Below, piece by piece: positions 25,001-33,127 of a DNA stretch of 37,458 nucleotides. The notes under the pieces are model-generated. The model did not search any database and was not told where the DNA came from. It worked only from the letters and a program-made list of their open reading frames with translations. The first letter of the stretch is position 1. Each line of letters begins with the position of its first letter. Source of the stretch: an uncultured Porphyromonas sp. GTDB lineage: Bacteria > Bacteroidota > Bacteroidia > Bacteroidales > Porphyromonadaceae. The position numbers were made by a program, and so were the translations under genes. The DNA is taken from contig CALTVJ010000008.1 in NCBI GenBank assembly GCA_943912835.1, positions 1-37,458 of the forward strand, written 5' to 3'.

Positions 25001-25909
25001 AAAGCTGATTTAGAAGCTTTGCCTTACTCAGACTTGATGCTTGGTGAGTGGACTGAAGACGAACATACTAACGAACTCATCAATAAGGTAACCGTTAACT
25101 ACCTCAAGCGTAGTAAAGAGCTTGAGAGCGACCTACGTCGTAAGAAGCTCGACGAAAGCATCGGTGATGAGTTGCCTTCTGGTATTGTACAGATGGCAAA
25201 GGTCTATATCGCTAAGAAACGTAAGATCCAAGTAGGTGATAAAATGGCAGGTCGTCACGGTAATAAGGGTATCGTCTCAAAGGTTGTTCGCCAAGAAGAT
25301 ATGCCTTTCCTTGAAGACGGTACACCAGTAGATATCTGTTTGAATCCTCTTGGGGTGCCTAGCCGTATGAACCTTGGGCAGATATTTGAGGCTGTACTTG
25401 CTTGGGCAGGACGTAAGTTGGATTGTAAGTTTGCTACACCTATCTTTGACGGTGCTTCGCTTGACGATATGAATGAGTGGACAGACAAGGCTGGTTTGGC
25501 TCGCAATGGTAAGACTTATCTCTATGATGGTGGTACCGGAGAGCGTTTCGACCAACCTGCTACAGTGGGTGTTACTTACTTCCTCAAGCTTGGTCACATG
25601 GTTGATGATAAGATGCACGCCCGTTCGATCGGTCCATATTCGTTGATTACACAGCAACCTCTTGGAGGTAAGGCTCAGTTTGGTGGTCAGCGTTTCGGGG
25701 AGATGGAAGTGTGGGCTCTCGAGGCTTTCGGGGCATCACATATCCTTCAAGAGATTTTGACCATTAAGAGTGACGACGTACAAGGACGTAGTAAAGCATA
25801 CGAAGCTATCGTTAAGGGTGACCCAATGCCTAACGCAGGTATTCCTGAGTCTCTAAACGTATTGCTCCATGAGCTTAAGGGGCTAGGTCTTAGCTTCTCT
25901 CTAGACTAA
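22100..25909 (+). CDS. rpoB: RNA polymerase beta subunit, 1269 aa
   Basis: Start set at ATG 22100 (MASKQNKTRINFASIKNP). An in-frame start at 22028 would lie inside the hairpin arm and add 24 non-family residues. The sequence runs through the lobe and protrusion domains, the fork/rifampicin pocket (LSQFMDQTNPLAEITHKRR then ISALGPGG), GRLCPIETPEGPNIGLIS, the active-site region GDKMAGRHGNKGIVSKV and the clamp-linking C-terminus RFGEMEVWALEAFGA. The classical rifampicin-contact Asp, His and Ser are unchanged, so no known resistance substitution is visible. A Lys/Glu-rich lineage insert occupies the region KKKTRAELKDSQEAIEQHYD onward. Full length for Bacteroidetes. Confidence 0.99.
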   Translation: MASKQNKTRINFASIKNPLQFPDFLEVQLKSFKDFFQLDTPPERRKKEGLYKVFAENFPIADTRNNFVLEFLDYYVDPPKYSIEECLSRGLTYSVPLKAKLKLYCTDPDHEDFATVIQDVFLGPIPYMTESGTFVINGAERVIVSQLHRSPGVFFGTSMHTSRTQLYSARVIPFRGSWIEFATDVNNAMYAYIDRKKKLPVTTLLRAIGYETDKQILDLFGLAEEVKVSKASLKKCIGRKLAGRVNKVYIDDLSDEDTGEVVSIERTMVLIDRDVELTEEHIDQILESGTKTILLHHEDKNTSDYALIFNTLQKDPSNSEHDALYHIYRQLRNADPADEANAREVITNLFFSDKRYDLGDVGRYRLNKKLGLKIDPEVKILTKEDIVEIIKYLIELANSRAQVDDIDHLANRRVRTVGEQLYNQFGVGLARMARTVRDRMNVRDNEVFTPEDLVNAKTLSSVVNSFFGTNALSQFMDQTNPLAEITHKRRISALGPGGISRDRAGFEVRDVHYTHYGRLCPIETPEGPNIGLISSLCVYAKINELGFISTPYRRVKNGVVDFSGSGLKYYTVEDEEGKLVAQGNAPIDEKGKFTNERIKARLESDFPVVSPEEVELMDVAPTQIASIAASLIPFLEHDDANRALMGSNMMRQAVPLLRPEAPIVGTGIEGQLVKDSRTQVVAERSGEVVYVDANCIKVKYDWTEEEQFVSFDDDVTVYQLPKFRKTNQSTTIDLRPICKKGQRIKAGDILTEGYSTQGGELALGRNVQVAYMPWKGYNYEDAIVLNERLVREDFFTSVHVDEYILEVRETKRGLEELTNDIPNVSDDATKNLNSNGIIRVGARVEPGDILVGKITPKGESDPTPEEKLLRAIFGDKAGDVKDASLKATPSLRGVVVDTKLYSKVLKKKTRAELKDSQEAIEQHYDKKQNELKTLYIDKLLKLTNDHKVKSVKDFLEVDRLKAGSKFTKADLEALPYSDLMLGEWTEDEHTNELINKVTVNYLKRSKELESDLRRKKLDESIGDELPSGIVQMAKVYIAKKRKIQVGDKMAGRHGNKGIVSKVVRQEDMPFLEDGTPVDICLNPLGVPSRMNLGQIFEAVLAWAGRKLDCKFATPIFDGASLDDMNEWTDKAGLARNGKTYLYDGGTGERFDQPATVGVTYFLKLGHMVDDKMHARSIGPYSLITQQPLGGKAQFGGQRFGEMEVWALEAFGASHILQEILTIKSDDVQGRSKAYEAIVKGDPMPNAGIPESLNVLLHELKGLGLSFSLD

Positions 25910-25920
25910 ATAGATTGACA

Positions 25921-25956
25921 CTCTCATACGACCAATTCAAAATAGTCGTATGAGAG
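25921..25956 (+). promoter_or_regulatory. Perfect hairpin between rpoB and rpoC
   Basis: A perfect 12-bp stem (25921-25932/25945-25956) around a 12-nt loop, followed by CTTTAT. It resembles a terminator with a weak T tract, or an RNase-cleaved stabiliser, in a gap where most bacteria have little structure. rpoC must be read through it unless it has its own promoter; no consensus promoter is seen. Confidence 0.65.
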
Positions 25957-25977
25957 CTTTATCACCTTAGATGAATT

Positions 25978-28900
25978 ATGGCATTCAAAAAAGACAATAA
26001 GATAAAGAGTAACTTCTCAAAGATTCGTATATCTTTGGCATCGCCAGAGGAAATCTTGGAGAATTCAAGTGGCGAGGTGCTTAAGCCCGAGACGATAAAT
26101 TATCGTACTTACAAACCAGAGCGTGATGGTCTGTTTTGTGAGCGTATTTTCGGTCCGGTACGCGACTTCGAATGTCATTGCGGTAAGTACAAACGTATTC
26201 GCTATCGTGGCATCGTTTGTGACCGTTGTGGTGTAGAAGTAACAGAGAAGAAAGTGCGTCGTGAGCGCATGGGACATATCAAGCTAGAAGTGCCAGTAGC
26301 ACACGTTTGGTATTTCCGTTCGCTACCCAACAAGATGGGTTACCTCCTTGGTATCTCAGCTAAGAAGCTAGAGAGCATTGTATATTACGAGCGTTATGTG
26401 GTAATACAGCCAGGTTTCTTATTTGAAACGGTGAAGGAGCTTGATGTCCTTACCGAAGATGAGTATATGGATCTCTTGGATCGTGTTGATGCAGAGTTCC
26501 CACAGAACGACCAACTCGAAGATACAGACCCTAATAAGTTTATATGTAAGACAGGTGCTGAGGCGGTGTATGAGCTTCTTGCTCGCTTAGACCTTGATGC
26601 CTTATCTTACGAGCTACGTCACAAGGCTAATACAGATACTTCACAGCAACGTAAAAACGAAGCCCTCAAGAGACTTCAAGTTGTAGAGAGCTTCCGTCAG
26701 AGCCGTGAGGTGAATCGTCCTGAGTGGATGATTATGAAGGTGTTGCCTGTGATACCACCCGATTTGCGTCCTTTGGTTCCTCTCGATGGTGGACGTTTCG
26801 CTACAAGTGACCTCAATGACCTTTATCGTCGTGTAATCATTCGCAACAATCGTCTTAAGCGCATGATTGAGATTAAGGCACCAGAGGTGATTTTGCGTAA
26901 TGAGAAGCGTATGCTTCAAGAGGCTGTGGATTCGCTATTTGACAACTCTCGTAAATCGAGTGCTGTGCGTAGTGACAACAACCGCCCTCTTAAATCGCTC
27001 TCAGATAGCCTTAAAGGTAAGCAAGGGCGTTTCCGTCAGAACCTCCTCGGTAAGCGTGTAGACTACTCTGCACGTTCGGTAATTGTTGTAGGGCCTGAGC
27101 TCAAGATGCACGAGTGTGGTATCCCGAAATATATGGCAGCAGAGCTTTACAAACCTTTCATCATCCGTAAGCTTATTGAGCGTGGCGTGGTGAAAACTGT
27201 AAAGAGTGCGAAGAAAGTTGTAGACCGTAAGGAAGCTGTCGTTTGGGATATTCTTGAACACGTGATGAAAGGGCACCCCGTGCTTCTTAACCGTGCCCCA
27301 ACGCTTCACCGACTAGGGATACAAGCTTTCCAGCCTAAAATGATCGAGGGTAAGGCTATTCAGCTTCACCCACTATCATGTACCGCTTTTAATGCGGACT
27401 TCGATGGTGACCAAATGGCTGTACACTTGCCTCTAGGTAACGAAGCTATTCTTGAGGCGCAAATGTTGATGCTTGCTTCTCACAACATCTTGAATCCCGC
27501 CAATGGTGCGCCTATTACCGTACCTTCGCAGGATATGGTGCTTGGTTTGTACTACATCTCTAAGCTTCGCACAGGTGTGAAGGGAGAGGGAGCTACATTC
27601 TACGGCCCAGAAGAAGCGACTATCGCTTACAACGAAGGCAAGCTCTCAATGCATGCACCTATCAACGTATATGTTGAAGATATCGTAGATGGAGAACCCG
27701 TACGACGTATGGTGAAGACTTCACTTGGTCGTTTGATGGTCAACGAGTTTGTACCTAAGGAAGTTGGTTATGTTAACGAGACTCTAGGTAAGAAAGCTCT
27801 ACGCGATATCATCGGTAAGGTGATCAAGATTTGTGGTGTCGCTACGACAGCTAAATTCCTTGACGATATCAAGAATCTAGGTTACTATATGGCGTTTAAG
27901 GGAGGACTATCGTTTAACCTTGGTGACGTCATTATTCCAGAAGAAAAAGCTCAGCTTATCCAGCAGGGTTACGAAGAGGTGCAGAGTGTGATGGATAACT
28001 ACGCTATGGGGGTAATTACCAACAACGAGCGTTATAACCAAATCATTGATACTTGGACGCACATCAATGCGAACCTATCAGACATCGTTATTAAGCACCT
28101 TAAGGAAGACCAACAGGGCTTCAACTCGGTATATATGATGATGGACTCTGGTGCTCGTGGTAGTAAAGAGCAGATACGTCAGCTCTCTGGTATCCGTGGT
28201 CTGATGGCTAAGCCTCAGAAGAGCGGTAGCGAGGGTGGACATCAAATTATCGAGAACCCTATCCTCTCTAACTTTAAGGAAGGTCTATCGGTGCTTGAGT
28301 ACTTTATCTCAACGCACGGTGCTCGTAAGGGTCTTGCCGATACTGCTTTGAAAACTGCCGATGCTGGTTATCTGACACGTCGTCTTGTAGACGTATCACA
28401 AGATGTGATTATCAACGAAGACGATTGCGGTACACTTCGTGGACTTGTGGCAACAGAGCTTAAGAAGAACGAAGAAGTTATCGCTTCGCTCTACGAACGT
28501 ATCCTTGGTCGCGTCTCTGTACATGATGTGATTCATCCACAGACTGGCGAGATTATCGTACATGCAGGAGATGAGATCCGTGAAGATGCAGCTGAGACCA
28601 TCGAAAAATCTCCAATTGAACACGTTGAGATTCGCTCGGTATTGACTTGTGAATCGAAGAAAGGCGTATGTGCGAAGTGTTATGGTCGTAACCTAGCAAC
28701 GAACCACATGGTACAGCGTGGTGAAGTGGTCGGTGTTATCGCGGCTCAGTCTATTGGTGAGCCTGGTACACAGCTTACACTTCGTACGTTCCACGTCGGT
28801 GGTGTGGCGTCGAACGTGGCTACCGAAAATAGCGTAACAGCTAAGTTTGATGGTATCCTTGCATTTGAAGAACTTCGTGCCGTAGAGGTCGATGTCAATA

Positions 28901-30258
28901 AGGGTGATAAGCCGTATCGTGTGGTGATAAGCCGTATGGCAGAGATGCGTATCATCGACCCAAATACACAGATTGCTTTGCTTACTGTGCCAGTGCCTTA
29001 CGGAGCTCACCTCTACTATCAAGATGGAGATACCGTGGCTAAGGGCGAACAGATCTTTACGTTTGACCCATTCAACGCTGTAATCGTGTCTGAAGTAGCA
29101 GGTAAGGCTGCCTTTGAGAATGTGATTGAAGGGGTAACTTATCGTGTTGAAGCAGACGAAGCTTCGGGCTTACGTGAGAAGATCATCATTGAGAGCAAAG
29201 ACCGTAACCTCGCTCCAGGTATCCAAATCATGGATAAGGCAGGTAACCCAATTAAGAGCTATAGCTTGCCACTAGGTGCGCATGTCGTTAAGGAAGAGGG
29301 AGAAGAAATCAAGGTCGGAGATGTCCTTGTTAAGATCCCACGTACGGCAAGTAAGGCTGGTGACATCACGGGTGGTCTACCTCGTGTGACAGAGCTCTTT
29401 GAGGCGCGTAACCCATCTAACCCTGCTGTTGTAGCTGAGGTTGATGGTGAGGTAATCTTTGGCAAACTCAAGCGTGGTAACCGTGAGGTAACTATTAAGC
29501 CTAAGATTGGTACTGAGAAGAAGTATCTTGTGCCGATGTCTAAGCAGCTTCTTGTACAAGAGGGTGACTTCGTACGTAGTGGTACGCCACTCTCAGACGG
29601 TTCGATTACGCCTACAGATATCCTTGAGATTAAGGGTCCAACGGCAGTACAAGAGTATATCGTTAATGAAGTACAGGATGTGTATCGCTTGCAGGGTGTG
29701 AAGATCAACGATAAGCACTTTGAAGTGATTGTACGTCAGATGATGCGTAAGGTTGAGATTGTAGACTCTGGTGATACACTCTTCCTTGAGCAACAAACTG
29801 TTGATAAGCTCGAGGTGATGGAAGAGAATGACCGCATCTGGGGCAAGAAGGTGGTTGTTGATGCAGGGGATAGTGAGAGCTTGAAGCCTGGTCAGATCGT
29901 AACCCTTCGTCGTCTCCGTGATGAGAATAGTCAGCTCAAACGTCGCGACTTGCGTCTTGTTGAGGTGCGTGATGCTAAGCCAGCTGTGGCTAAGCAGATT
30001 TTGCAAGGTATCACTCGTGCTTCGTTGCAGACGAAGAGCTTCATGAGTGCTGCATCCTTCCAGGAAACGACCAAGGTGCTCAACGATGCTGCGATTAACG
30101 GTAAGATCGATACCCTTGAGGGCTTGAAGGAGAACGTTATTTGCGGACACCTCATCCCAGCAGGTACTGGTTTGCGTGAGTACAAGAAGATTGTCGTGAT
30201 GCCACGAGAAGAGTACGAAAAAGCACATGCTTCGGCAGAAGAAGATGCTTTGGTATAA
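25978..30258 (+). CDS. rpoC: RNA polymerase beta-prime subunit, 1426 aa
   Basis: Catalytic subunit holding the active-site Mg: NADFDGDQM with Asp474, Asp476 and Asp478. The N-terminal zinc ribbon is seen in FECHCGKYKRIRYRGIVCDR, the clamp and rudder region follows, bridge helix and trigger loop sequences include GARGSKEQIRQLSGIRGLMA and QSIGEPGTQLTLRTFHVGG, the second zinc site is CESKKGVCAKCYG, and the C-terminus carries the conserved SFQETTKVLNDAAI. Length is typical of Bacteroidetes. It ends at a strong bidirectional terminator. Confidence 0.99.
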   Translation: MAFKKDNKIKSNFSKIRISLASPEEILENSSGEVLKPETINYRTYKPERDGLFCERIFGPVRDFECHCGKYKRIRYRGIVCDRCGVEVTEKKVRRERMGHIKLEVPVAHVWYFRSLPNKMGYLLGISAKKLESIVYYERYVVIQPGFLFETVKELDVLTEDEYMDLLDRVDAEFPQNDQLEDTDPNKFICKTGAEAVYELLARLDLDALSYELRHKANTDTSQQRKNEALKRLQVVESFRQSREVNRPEWMIMKVLPVIPPDLRPLVPLDGGRFATSDLNDLYRRVIIRNNRLKRMIEIKAPEVILRNEKRMLQEAVDSLFDNSRKSSAVRSDNNRPLKSLSDSLKGKQGRFRQNLLGKRVDYSARSVIVVGPELKMHECGIPKYMAAELYKPFIIRKLIERGVVKTVKSAKKVVDRKEAVVWDILEHVMKGHPVLLNRAPTLHRLGIQAFQPKMIEGKAIQLHPLSCTAFNADFDGDQMAVHLPLGNEAILEAQMLMLASHNILNPANGAPITVPSQDMVLGLYYISKLRTGVKGEGATFYGPEEATIAYNEGKLSMHAPINVYVEDIVDGEPVRRMVKTSLGRLMVNEFVPKEVGYVNETLGKKALRDIIGKVIKICGVATTAKFLDDIKNLGYYMAFKGGLSFNLGDVIIPEEKAQLIQQGYEEVQSVMDNYAMGVITNNERYNQIIDTWTHINANLSDIVIKHLKEDQQGFNSVYMMMDSGARGSKEQIRQLSGIRGLMAKPQKSGSEGGHQIIENPILSNFKEGLSVLEYFISTHGARKGLADTALKTADAGYLTRRLVDVSQDVIINEDDCGTLRGLVATELKKNEEVIASLYERILGRVSVHDVIHPQTGEIIVHAGDEIREDAAETIEKSPIEHVEIRSVLTCESKKGVCAKCYGRNLATNHMVQRGEVVGVIAAQSIGEPGTQLTLRTFHVGGVASNVATENSVTAKFDGILAFEELRAVEVDVNKGDKPYRVVISRMAEMRIIDPNTQIALLTVPVPYGAHLYYQDGDTVAKGEQIFTFDPFNAVIVSEVAGKAAFENVIEGVTYRVEADEASGLREKIIIESKDRNLAPGIQIMDKAGNPIKSYSLPLGAHVVKEEGEEIKVGDVLVKIPRTASKAGDITGGLPRVTELFEARNPSNPAVVAEVDGEVIFGKLKRGNREVTIKPKIGTEKKYLVPMSKQLLVQEGDFVRSGTPLSDGSITPTDILEIKGPTAVQEYIVNEVQDVYRLQGVKINDKHFEVIVRQMMRKVEIVDSGDTLFLEQQTVDKLEVMEENDRIWGKKVVVDAGDSESLKPGQIVTLRRLRDENSQLKRRDLRLVEVRDAKPAVAKQILQGITRASLQTKSFMSAASFQETTKVLNDAAINGKIDTLEGLKENVICGHLIPAGTGLREYKKIVVMPREEYEKAHASAEEDALV

Positions 30259-30271
30259 CATATAACTATAG

Positions 30272-30315
30272 AAATAAAAGGCGGTAGATCATATATGACC
30301 TACCGCCTTTTATTT
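30272..30315. terminator. Bidirectional terminator between rpoC and the DUF4112 gene
   Basis: A 21-bp stem with one A-C mismatch (30272-30292/30295-30315) is flanked by A-rich and T-rich arms, so it can end rpoC on the + strand and the convergent DUF4112 gene on the - strand. It lies 13 bp from each stop codon. Confidence 0.9.
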
Positions 30316-30328
30316 TATCCACTTTGAG

Positions 30329-30958
30329 CTAAGCGAAGAGCCCGAAGAAATTTGAGAGGTAAGGCTCTAACAGATTAAATGTTTCTGTTGTGAGATAGAC
30401 CAGAAGTTTCAGAGTAAAATAGATGAGTACGGCACAAACTACGATAGAAATCGCCGCATAGATTGCACCACGATTAACCTCTTTGATTATCTCTTGGTCA
30501 TCGTCTATGAAGCCGAGAACCAAGCGATAGTTGCGTTTATTCATCAGGTAGAAAGCATCTACGATATCCCCTACGATGGGAAATAGACCGATGAAACAGT
30601 CTTTGATAAGGTTGTTGAGTATGGCTAGTGTGAGCGGTATCGAACGGAGCTTGACAAGAGCTAAGTAGACCAAAGGTATCGTGAGTATAGCGTTGATGGC
30701 GTCCCCGATGCTGGGGAATACGAACCCGAGAATGGGATCGAGATACCAGTCATCTAGGTATTTGGCAGCTAGTTTAGCACATTTGTAAGATAATGATTGG
30801 GCTTCGAGCTGTTGTTTGCGTGCGATGACAAAGGTTTGTCGTTTTTGTGCTTTTGTCGAGTGAGGACTGTTGTCTATAATCTTGTTGGTGAGGGTAGAGT
30901 CAGTATCGTGTTCGTTCTTTGCCTGCTCTGTATCTTTGAGTTGTGCCTCTTCTCTCAT
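30329..30958 (-). CDS. DUF4112-family membrane protein, 209 aa
   Basis: The ATG at 30958 is preferred; an upstream in-frame TTG at 31021 would place 21 residues over the 50-bp hairpin repeat. The first 60 residues are charged and cytoplasmic. The DUF4112 core follows: YLDDWYLDPILGFVFPSIGD (about 68-86) and the repeat-like KDCFIGLFPIVGDIVDAFYL (120-138) with RNYRLVLGF. Two hydrophobic stretches (about 88-104 and 166-189) indicate membrane insertion. The family's function is unknown. It is the last - strand gene before the rpoC terminator and lies downstream of the MACPF gene, from which it may be partly transcribed. Confidence 0.82.
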   Translation of the reverse strand: MREEAQLKDTEQAKNEHDTDSTLTNKIIDNSPHSTKAQKRQTFVIARKQQLEAQSLSYKCAKLAAKYLDDWYLDPILGFVFPSIGDAINAILTIPLVYLALVKLRSIPLTLAILNNLIKDCFIGLFPIVGDIVDAFYLMNKRNYRLVLGFIDDDQEIIKEVNRGAIYAAISIVVCAVLIYFTLKLLVYLTTETFNLLEPYLSNFFGLFA

Positions 30959-30986
30959 TTTTCTCAAAAGGATGTAGTGTGAGTAT

Positions 30987-31036
30987 TGCCAGCCGATAGA
31001 GTTTAGACTATGGGCTGGCAATATGCTTTTATTGAG
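30987..31036. repeat. 50-bp direct repeat, copy 1 (hairpin-bearing)
   Basis: Identical over 50 bp to 32547-32596, exactly 1560 bp away in the same orientation. It contains an 8-bp stem TGCCAGCC/GGCTGGCA plus an inner 4-bp stem ATAG/CTAT with one mismatch between. On the - strand its start supplies the final Gln codon and stop of the MACPF gene. No T run follows the hairpin on the - strand in this copy. Confidence 0.95.
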
Positions 31037-32447
31037 CTATTTGTATCAATAGGTTTGAGAGAGATGACATATTACCATCTATACTTGGGACAATAGGATT
31101 TAGCAGCCAATAACGTAAACCCTTAGTGTCTTCTTTTGTTGTGCGTAACTGAAAATCTCGGCAAAGATATTTCTTCGTTTCGATACCTTCTATAAGCCAA
31201 AGTCCGTTGTCCTGCGGTCTGAATATCCATTCTCCCTCGTTATTTGCTCCTTGTTGTATCTCACTTTCGGCAAAAGGATTGCCAGAAGAAACTCCACGTA
31301 ATAGGCTGTGATAGCCTTCTTCTGTATAATCAAAATTGACAGCTAGTTCGCTCCCATTGTATTTAATGATTGCACCAGTTTGAGGGTCTGATAGAATAAA
31401 GTTTAACCCCAGTCGTTCGCCTAAAAGTCTTTTTTGCTCTAGGATAATGGCTGTGGCGTATTTGACTTTGAGACTTAAATCTGGTAATAGGGCTGTGATA
31501 GGAATCAGCCCTTCCTCTGCGAGGTCTGTTGTGAGGTACGTGTTGCTATGTTTTTGGATCCCCTCTTGCCACGACACTAAGTCGATAAAGAGGTTTTTTG
31601 TGTTGTAGGGGTGTAGGAGGGGTTTCGAGTCAGAGACAACACGTCCAACAAGGTAAGATGTCCCCCCTTGTGTATAGTGTAGGTCGATACTCTCTGAGTA
31701 CAACTCAAGTTTTCTTGCTTCTTCTTGTGATAGAGTAATTTCTCCTTTGCTGGCTTGTGCAATCGTATAGAGTTCATCAGCACTAAATTTATTACTAGGG
31801 GCTTCAAGCTTTAGTCGCATATAGGGACCTAATTTGTATTTGGCTACGATATGGGTTCCGTACTTGCGTACCAAGTCTAGTGGGTTGGTGTCTACCTCCT
31901 TGAGAGCTTGTAAGAAGGTTTTACTTAGATAGGGACTATAGCCTTCAGGGCTTGAGACGCCTTCTATTTTGACCTCTTGCTCTATGAAATAGCGTTGATA
32001 GTTATAGCGATAGCGTGTGTTTGATGGTTGCGCTCTCTTACTGCGAGCAAAGTAGAATGCTACGCTTTTCCCCTCGGGTGAAAGTTTAAAGGTCAGATAA
32101 TCATCTTGTGGAAATTTTTCAAACTCTTTTGTTTCGAGTTCTTTAATCTCTGGATTTTCGCTAGCTAAGGCAACGAAGCGATGATGTTGTTTTAAGGCAT
32201 CCAAATCAAGAACTTGTTCGTTTGTGAAGCCTGATGCATCTTGTCTAGATGCGCTCAATAGGTTGAAACCTCGCCCTAATAATTCTTCGGGTTTGGACAG
32301 ATTATATCCCTTTGATTTTATGTGACTCTCGGGGCTCCAAAGGTAGTTGGGCTCGAATATGCAGACTTGAGGGGTGGATTGTTGAGGCTCATCGTCACAG
32401 GCGATGAGCGAACAGAGGAGTAGGGGTAATGCCCATAAGTTTTTCAT
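31029..32447 (-). CDS. MACPF-domain surface lipoprotein A, 472 aa
   Basis: A lipoprotein signal ends at SLIAC (lipid Cys17), and Asp-Asp-Glu directly after the cysteine resembles the acidic export signal that sends Bacteroidetes lipoproteins to the cell surface. The central part contains the MACPF signature KYGTHIVAKYKLG (Tyr196-Gly-Thr-His199) followed by the membrane-inserting helical region. The C-terminus (about 400-472: GLWLIEGIETKKYLC, then GLRYWLLNPI) looks like a small beta domain, possibly trefoil-like. MACPF proteins are pore formers; in Bacteroides, the BSAP proteins use this fold to kill competing strains. Paralogous to the divergent gene at 33174. The gene sits between two 50-bp direct repeats. 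Confidence 0.85.
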   Translation of the reverse strand: MKNLWALPLLLCSLIACDDEPQQSTPQVCIFEPNYLWSPESHIKSKGYNLSKPEELLGRGFNLLSASRQDASGFTNEQVLDLDALKQHHRFVALASENPEIKELETKEFEKFPQDDYLTFKLSPEGKSVAFYFARSKRAQPSNTRYRYNYQRYFIEQEVKIEGVSSPEGYSPYLSKTFLQALKEVDTNPLDLVRKYGTHIVAKYKLGPYMRLKLEAPSNKFSADELYTIAQASKGEITLSQEEARKLELYSESIDLHYTQGGTSYLVGRVVSDSKPLLHPYNTKNLFIDLVSWQEGIQKHSNTYLTTDLAEEGLIPITALLPDLSLKVKYATAIILEQKRLLGERLGLNFILSDPQTGAIIKYNGSELAVNFDYTEEGYHSLLRGVSSGNPFAESEIQQGANNEGEWIFRPQDNGLWLIEGIETKKYLCRDFQLRTTKEDTKGLRYWLLNPIVPSIDGNMSSLSNLLIQIAQ

Positions 32448-32486
32448 ATTGTTGTGGTCTTGTTGATTTAGTGAGCTTGTTGTTCA

Positions 32487-32518
32487 CAAAGAAAAAGAAA
32501 AACCTTGAGGAGAACAAA
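32487..32518 (-). promoter_or_regulatory. Promoter of MACPF lipoprotein A
   Basis: On the - strand: TTTG at 32518-32515, a 20-bp gap and TTTCTTTG at 32494-32487 (one mismatch to TAnnTTTG). RNA would start near 32481, giving a leader of about 35 nt. It lies inside the repeat-bounded unit, so the cassette carries its own promoter. Confidence 0.6.
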
Positions 32519-32540
32519 TCCACTTAAATGGATTGAGCGT

Positions 32541-32580
32541 AAAAAATGCCAGCCGATAGAGTTTAGACTATGGGCTGGCA
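32541..32580 (-). terminator. Terminator of the YjdM-like gene
   Basis: The hairpin of repeat copy 2 (8-bp outer stem 32547-32554/32573-32580, inner 4-bp stem 32556-32559/32568-32571) is followed on the - strand by six T (32546-32541), making a proper intrinsic terminator. Confidence 0.8.
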
Positions 32581-32596
32581 ATATGCTTTTATTGAG
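32547..32596. repeat. 50-bp direct repeat, copy 2 (hairpin-bearing)
   Basis: Perfect copy of 30987-31036. It lies 20 bp beyond the YjdM stop on the - strand and upstream of the MACPF A promoter. The flanking bases differ from copy 1 on both sides. Confidence 0.95.
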
Positions 32597-32616
32597 GTCG
32601 TGTAGTCCTCTCTGGA

Positions 32617-32955
32617 CTAACTCTTCTTGATGAAGCAGGTTTTGAGGACGATGCTTGACCCATCTATCTTGCAGTCAATCTCTTCGGGGTTGTCCGTTAG
32701 ACGAATGTTGCGCACCTTTGTCCCCTGCTTGATGACCATTGATGAGCCACGTACTTTGAGGTCTTTGATGACGACGGCAGAGTCGCCATCGCTAAGTACT
32801 GCGCCGTTGGCATCTTTGGCGACGAGTGTATCTTCATCGTTGTTGTTGCTCTCTGAGGGGAGAAACTCGTGTGCGCAGTCTGGGCATACATAAGAGGTGC
32901 CGTCGAAGTAGGTGTTTTCGCCCTTACACTCTGGGCATAGAGGATAGTCTGTCAT
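32617..32955 (-). CDS. yjdM: YjdM/PhnA-family zinc-ribbon protein, 112 aa
   Basis: The N-terminal zinc ribbon has Cys7, Cys10, Cys24 and Cys27 (CPECKGENTYFDG, YVCPDCAHEF), followed by an acidic linker and the PhnA domain: VLSDGDSAVVIKDLKVRGSS, IKQGTKVRNIRL and DCKIDGSSIVLKTCFIKK. The family was once tied to phosphonoacetate use in E. coli, but its function remains unclear. Complete and cytoplasmic. It lies between two divergent MACPF genes with which it shares no known role, and ends at the hairpin of repeat copy 2. Confidence 0.93.
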   Translation of the reverse strand: MTDYPLCPECKGENTYFDGTSYVCPDCAHEFLPSESNNNDEDTLVAKDANGAVLSDGDSAVVIKDLKVRGSSMVIKQGTKVRNIRLTDNPEEIDCKIDGSSIVLKTCFIKKS

Positions 32956-33035
32956 GAAATTTTGTTTAAGATAATAGACCTTGTTTTAATTCGTCTACGA
33001 AGTTACAGAAATTTGAGGTTTAATTGATTTATCCC

Positions 33036-33127
33036 TCGTCACTTCGGTATGGCGACGAGTGCCCTCTCGGTAGGCGAGTAGTTGTCGCTTCGGTAGCTCG
33101 CCTTTGATTGATATACCGAGACAAAAA
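33036..33127. repeat. Intergenic palindromic element before MACPF gene B
   Basis: Contains a 6-bp inverted pair CTCGTC/GACGAG (about 33036-33059), then CTCGGTAGGCGAG at 33067-33079 that can pair with CTCGCC (33098-33103) and, further out, TACCGAG (33115-33121). The segment GGTAGGCGAGTAGTTGTCG resembles the loop of the hairpin at 3681-3720 and part of 14984-15011, suggesting a degenerate repeat family. Confidence 0.45.

Noticed and set aside
30959..31021. 21-residue TTG-initiated extension of the DUF4112 protein
   Set aside because: It is translated from the 50-bp repeat hairpin; ATG 30958 starts a normal charged N-terminus.
30987..32596. Insertion sequence bounded by the 50-bp repeats
   Set aside because: The repeats are direct, not inverted, and the enclosed gene encodes a lipoprotein, not a transposase; no short target duplication is visible.
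32627..32893. 88-residue + strand ORF opposite yjdM
   Set aside because: It is antisense to a gene with intact zinc ligands and its composition is low-complexity Ser/Leu.
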